IMG/VR virus record: IMGVR_UViG_3300033571_006362
Coordinates: 1 to 27,529 of that record
Reading direction: 5' to 3' (one strand)
DNA: 27,529 nucleotides
DNA from: a virus
The position numbers were made by a program, and so were the translations under genes. Under the pieces are notes generated by a model. That model was not told where the DNA came from, made no database searches, and saw only the letters and a program-made list of their open reading frames with translations. Of the stretch, positions 25,332 through 27,529 are shown one piece after another. Within the stretch, counting starts at the first letter, position 1. Every line of letters begins with the position of its first letter.

Positions 25332-25372
25332 AATACCCCCGCTTTTAGCAATCGCAATACCCCTGCTATACT
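25332..25372. repeat. Two imperfect direct repeats upstream of integrase
   Basis: AATACCCCCGCTTTTAG (25332-25348) and AATACCCCTGCTATACT (25356-25372) share about 12 or 13 of 17 positions, spaced 24 nt apart, roughly two helical turns. They lie just upstream of the integrase ATG. They could be integrase arm-binding sites or an operator. TATACT at 25367-25372 could also serve as a -10 element for + strand transcription, although no good -35 is visible. If the longer GTG start is right, the repeats would be inside the integrase coding region. Confidence 0.35.
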
Positions 25373-25382
25373 GTCGGGCCAC

Positions 25383-25631
25383 ATGGCACCCCTAGCTCAA
25401 TTGGATAGAGTCGGTCGAAGCGTCCCCCCTTCGGGGTGGATCTCCCGAATCATACGGGGTGCGGTCCTAGCTTCGCTAGTGGCCATCATCTTTCTGCACG
25501 GTGTGGGCACTCTGCTCACGTTCCTCGCTCTTGGACAGTTGGGCCGAGCGGCGGTTCTGTTCCGCCGCGGTCTTCGGAGGGAGTCTGTTCGCCGCACGGA
25601 GGCGGCTTCTTTTAAGGAGGTGTACAGATGA
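25383..25631 (+). CDS. Possible small membrane protein ORF
   Basis: 82 residues from the ATG at 25383. It carries one hydrophobic segment (about 25-52: GAVLASLVAIIFLHGVGTLL and onwards) and a very basic C-terminus (FRRGLRRESVRR). Its TGA overlaps the exonuclease ATG (ATGA), the coupling seen between accepted genes here. Against it, there is no ribosome-binding site, it runs through the tRNA-like element, and the same frame stays open for hundreds of bases upstream opposite the integrase, as GC-rich shadow frames do. A shorter form starting inside is possible. If real, it could be a holin-like or exclusion protein, but nothing beyond a membrane segment is shown. Confidence 0.28.
   Translation: MAPLAQLDRVGRSVPPSGWISRIIRGAVLASLVAIIFLHGVGTLLTFLALGQLGRAAVLFRRGLRRESVRRTEAASFKEVYR
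25386..25462 (+). other. Degenerate tRNA-like element, candidate attP core
   Basis: A 77-nt segment begins with a tRNA-like 5' half: acceptor strand GCACCCC, TA, then D-arm GCTC-AATTGGATA-GAGT, with the normal spacing and the conserved GG of the D loop. It ends with GGGGTGC (25456-25462), exactly complementary to the acceptor strand. The interior is not normal: no 5-bp anticodon stem with a 7-nt loop and no TTCRA T-loop can be drawn. Instead, competing hairpins form (CGAAG/CTTCG; CCCC-TTCG-GGGG; TTCGGG/CCCGAA), and no CCA follows. Next to an integrase, this suggests an attachment site derived from a host tRNA gene, or a decayed phage tRNA. Confidence 0.4.
25614..25621 (+). promoter_or_regulatory. 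Strong ribosome-binding site of exonuclease gene
   Basis: AAGGAGGT, the full anti-16S complement core, lies 6 nt before the ATG at 25628. It is the strongest such site in the window and fixes the start of the recombination operon. Confidence 0.75.
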
Positions 25632-26482
25632 GCAGTTTGCCAAGGAAGGTTGTGGGCATGAGCAATGCCGACTACCACAGCCAGAACGATTTTCTCGGCC
25701 GGTCCTACCTGCACTCGGTCGCCCGCTTTGGGGGCGAGGCGCAGCGGTGGATGGATCAAGGCTACTCCCTCTTCGGGGGGAACGCCGGAACCCGCACCGG
25801 CAGCAAGTTTGACACCATCGTCACTGCTGTCTGTGAGGGGAAGAAGTTGAGTGACGTTCTTGCCATCCCTCCCGCCGAGGTGCTGGCCAGTAACGGCCAC
25901 CGCCGTGGGAAAGCCTACGACCAGTGGAAGGAAGAGGCTGAGCGGAAGGGCTTGATCGACTGCAACGCTGAAGAGGCTTGGCAGTTGGAGGTGATGCTGA
26001 CGCACCTCTTGGAGAACCCCGCTGCCAAGGCACTGGTGGAACAGACCACTGAGACTCAGGTGTCGGTGTTCTTTGAACTGAACGGGCACCGCTGCAAGGT
26101 GCGACCGGACGGCTGCACACCGACGCTGTGGTGGGATCTGAAGACCACATCTTCTACGTGGGACAAGGTCTACCGCAGTGCGATGGACTTCGGCTACCCG
26201 GAGCAGGAGTGGCTGTACTGCCAAGGTGCCAAGGCTGTGGGCCTTCCGCACTTCCGCATGCCGTTCGTCTTCGTCCAGACGATGGCTCCCTACGGCGTCC
26301 ACGTTTTCTATCTGCCGACAGAGATCGTTGAGGAGGCGGGCCTGCGTATGACCCGCGTGATGGAGGAGGTTCGCCTTCGCAGGGAGACTGGCGTGTACGA
26401 ATCGGCCGATGCCGGTGAGATCACGGAGCTTCAGTTTCCCCAGTGGGCGAAGCGTCAGGAGGAGGAGGTAATCACAGTATGA
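25628..26482 (+). CDS. RecE-like / PD-(D/E)XK exonuclease
   Basis: 284 residues. The pattern fits the RecE-like, DUF3799-type exonucleases that phages pair with annealing proteins. An N-terminal helical region (SNADYHSQNDFLGRSYLH) and GTRTGSKFDTIV form the front of the fold. The nuclease core contains CKVRPDG (D161) and WWDLKTT (D170, K172), the D...DxK metal-binding set, followed by YPEQEWLYCQGA, the helix usually found after it. The enzyme would resect double-stranded ends 5' to 3', leaving 3' single strands for annealing. The C-terminus is acidic. The ATG has a strong ribosome-binding site, and the stop overlaps the ERF start by 4 nt. An attP-like region lies upstream. Confidence 0.8.
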   Translation: MSSLPRKVVGMSNADYHSQNDFLGRSYLHSVARFGGEAQRWMDQGYSLFGGNAGTRTGSKFDTIVTAVCEGKKLSDVLAIPPAEVLASNGHRRGKAYDQWKEEAERKGLIDCNAEEAWQLEVMLTHLLENPAAKALVEQTTETQVSVFFELNGHRCKVRPDGCTPTLWWDLKTTSSTWDKVYRSAMDFGYPEQEWLYCQGAKAVGLPHFRMPFVFVQTMAPYGVHVFYLPTEIVEEAGLRMTRVMEEVRLRRETGVYESADAGEITELQFPQWAKRQEEEVITV

Positions 26483-27135
26483 CTGATAGCCATGACATTC
26501 TGGGACCAAGCTCGTCGCCCGATACCAGCGCACTCACAGAGGCACTGGCCAAGGCTCAGGCTGAGTACAAGCACGTTGAGTTGGACGCCGCGAACCCGCA
26601 TTTCAAAAGCCGGTTCTCGTCCTACGCCACTTGCTGCGATTCGTTGCGTGGCCCGCTGACCAAGAACGGCTTGGCCTTGCCGGACTTCCGGCCGGGGCTG
26701 GTCGCCGGTCAGTGGGTGCTGGTCGGAACGCTTCGTCACAAGACGGGGCAATACATCACCGGCATCTCGCCGCTGGTGAACCCAAAGGGGGACATGCAGG
26801 GGTTCGGTGCGGCGATGACCTACGCCAAGCGCACGCTGCTGATGGCTCTCACCGGAGGTTTCTCTGGCGAGGCCGACGATGACGGCGACAGTGTGAAGGT
26901 GGAGTCCGCTCCGCAACGCGCCCCGCAGAAGCCGACTGCTACTGCGAGGAACCTGCAGTGGGAGCAGGAGTGGAAGAAGGCCATCACCGACGCGGCAGAG
27001 CGCGGCGTGGCTGTCAACGTGATGAAGACTGTTGAACTTCGTCTTCGCGAGAAGGCGATTGGGCGTGATGTGTATGACCGATGCAAGGCCGAATTCAATC
27101 GGCTCTGGAACCAGGAGGTAGTGACCAATGGCTAG
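26479..27135 (+). CDS. erf: ERF-family single-strand annealing protein
   Basis: 218 residues. The start at 26479 overlaps the exonuclease stop, and GGAGGAGG (26461-26468) provides the ribosome-binding site; the longer frame is not needed. ERF hallmarks are ALAKAQAEY in the first helix, ANPHFKSRFSSYATCCDSL (about 38-56), PLTKNGLALPDF, and GFGAAMTYAKRTLLMALTG (about 109-127). These form the ring-forming annealing domain that pairs complementary single strands. A disordered linker (APQRAPQKPTATAR) leads to a helical C-terminal part that may bind SSB or the exonuclease. It acts in the cytoplasm in phage recombination, possibly for genome circularisation or concatemer formation. It overlaps the SSB start by 8 nt. 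Confidence 0.85.
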   Translation: MTDSHDILGPSSSPDTSALTEALAKAQAEYKHVELDAANPHFKSRFSSYATCCDSLRGPLTKNGLALPDFRPGLVAGQWVLVGTLRHKTGQYITGISPLVNPKGDMQGFGAAMTYAKRTLLMALTGGFSGEADDDGDSVKVESAPQRAPQKPTATARNLQWEQEWKKAITDAAERGVAVNVMKTVELRLREKAIGRDVYDRCKAEFNRLWNQEVVTNG

Positions 27136-27472
27136 TTTCAACCGGACGATTCTCATGGGCAACATCACTGCTGACCCCGACATTCGTCGCGTTGGCGAGA
27201 AGGATGTTGTGAAGTTCAGCGTGGCCGTGAACAACCCTTACCGCGAAGGCAAGGTCTTGTTCCTGGATTGCGAATACTGGAAGGGCGGCGCTGTCGTCAA
27301 CTACCTCAACAAGGGCACTTCAGTCCTTGTCGAAGGCGAGTTGGATCAGCAGGTCTGGGAGCGTGACGGGCAGAAGCGATCCAAGATCGTTCTCAACGTC
27401 AATGGAATCCAGCTGGTTGGCGGCAAGAAGGAACCTGCCCGCGAAGAAGAGTTCGTTTCAGAGTTCCGCTAG
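27128..27472 (+). CDS. ssb: Single-stranded DNA-binding protein
   Basis: 114 residues forming an OB fold: FNRTILMGNITADPDIR, VKFSVAVNN, LFLDCEYWKGGAVVNYLNKG, VLVEGELDQQVWERDGQ, and a final strand SKIVLNVNGIQLVGG. This is the classical bacterial SSB order. It is short and lacks the Pro/Gly linker and the acidic DDDIPF tip that recruits host partners; it ends AREEEFVSEFR instead, only weakly acidic. It probably protects single strands produced by the exonuclease and replication, and works with ERF. It starts 8 nt before the end of the ERF gene. Confidence 0.85.
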   Translation: MASFNRTILMGNITADPDIRRVGEKDVVKFSVAVNNPYREGKVLFLDCEYWKGGAVVNYLNKGTSVLVEGELDQQVWERDGQKRSKIVLNVNGIQLVGGKKEPAREEEFVSEFR

Positions 27473-27474
27473 AA

Positions 27475-27492
27475 GGCGCGCTGCTCCGCGCC
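27475..27492. repeat. Short perfect inverted repeat after ssb
   Basis: GGCGCG (27475-27480) and CGCGCC (27487-27492) pair perfectly around a 6-nt loop, two bases after the ssb stop. A GC-rich stem here could stop or stabilise the transcript, but no T-run follows, so it is not a standard intrinsic terminator. Confidence 0.5.
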
Positions 27493-27502
27493 GCCCGGGG
27501 TG

Positions 27503-27529
27503 GAGAGCGGGAACCTCCGACCCGCTCTC
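27503..27529. repeat. 9-bp perfect inverted repeat at window end
   Basis: GAGAGCGGG (27503-27511) and CCCGCTCTC (27521-27529) pair perfectly around AACCTCCGA. It ends exactly at the window edge, so any following T-run or further pairing cannot be seen. A terminator at the end of the recombination operon or a regulatory hairpin is possible. Confidence 0.5.

Noticed and set aside
24783-25382. + strand frame extending the small membrane ORF upstream
   Set aside because: It is antisense to the integrase catalytic domain, which has clear motifs; only the part after 25383 could be a separate gene.
25420-25450. Intrinsic terminator at the CCCC-TTCG-GGGG hairpin
   Set aside because: No T-run follows the stem, and the hairpin lies within the tRNA-like element.
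26443-26478. Longer ERF start
   Set aside because: The ATGA overlap and the ribosome-binding site at 26461-26468 favour 26479.

Overview
This window is part of the genome of a tailed bacteriophage with short-tail (podovirus-like) features. It is GC-rich and densely packed, and almost every gene lies on the + strand with start and stop codons touching or overlapping. It begins inside the large terminase gene (1-818) and ends just after a single-strand-binding protein gene (27128-27472). The only gene I accept on the - strand is a tyrosine recombinase, so the phage is probably temperate. The host is not shown directly. A C-terminal motif in the cysteine-rich protein at 14756-15961 (CxC, RAxxMDxWG, Cys pair, WLxxEAxxR) is one I associate with Planctomycetota and their phages, so a planctomycete host is a reasonable but unproven inference.

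Layout. (1) 1-4361, packaging and head-tail vertex: terminase C-terminal nuclease, a small coiled-coil protein, a free-standing HNH endonuclease, portal, and an unknown protein. (2) 4358-9273, adsorption: two fibre-type proteins, three small structural proteins (two of them related), a glycine-rich tip-like protein and a small sulfotransferase-like protein. (3) 9270-13266, tail tube: a head-tail adaptor, then a nozzle-like protein split into two overlapping genes and enlarged by eight GGxGYT-type repeats. (4) 13266-15961: a collagen-like fibre protein and an extremely cysteine-rich protein with a LecA-like domain. (5) 15971-24496: seven probable internal virion or ejection proteins, ending with one of 1163 residues. 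(6) 24474-25627: integrase, direct repeats and a degenerate tRNA-like element that may be the attachment site. (7) 25628-27472: a recombination operon of RecE-like exonuclease, ERF annealing protein and SSB.

Parts 1-5 probably form one late operon for packaging, host attachment, DNA passage and ejection. Part 7 is a two-component recombination module with its ssDNA-binding partner, transcribed away from the integrase. I found no major capsid protein, scaffold, small terminase, lysis gene, repressor or polymerase here; they must lie outside the window or be unrecognisable to me. No stretch above 300 bases lacks a gene. The longest non-coding gap is about 245 bases at 25383-25627, and it holds the tRNA-like element and perhaps a small membrane-protein ORF.
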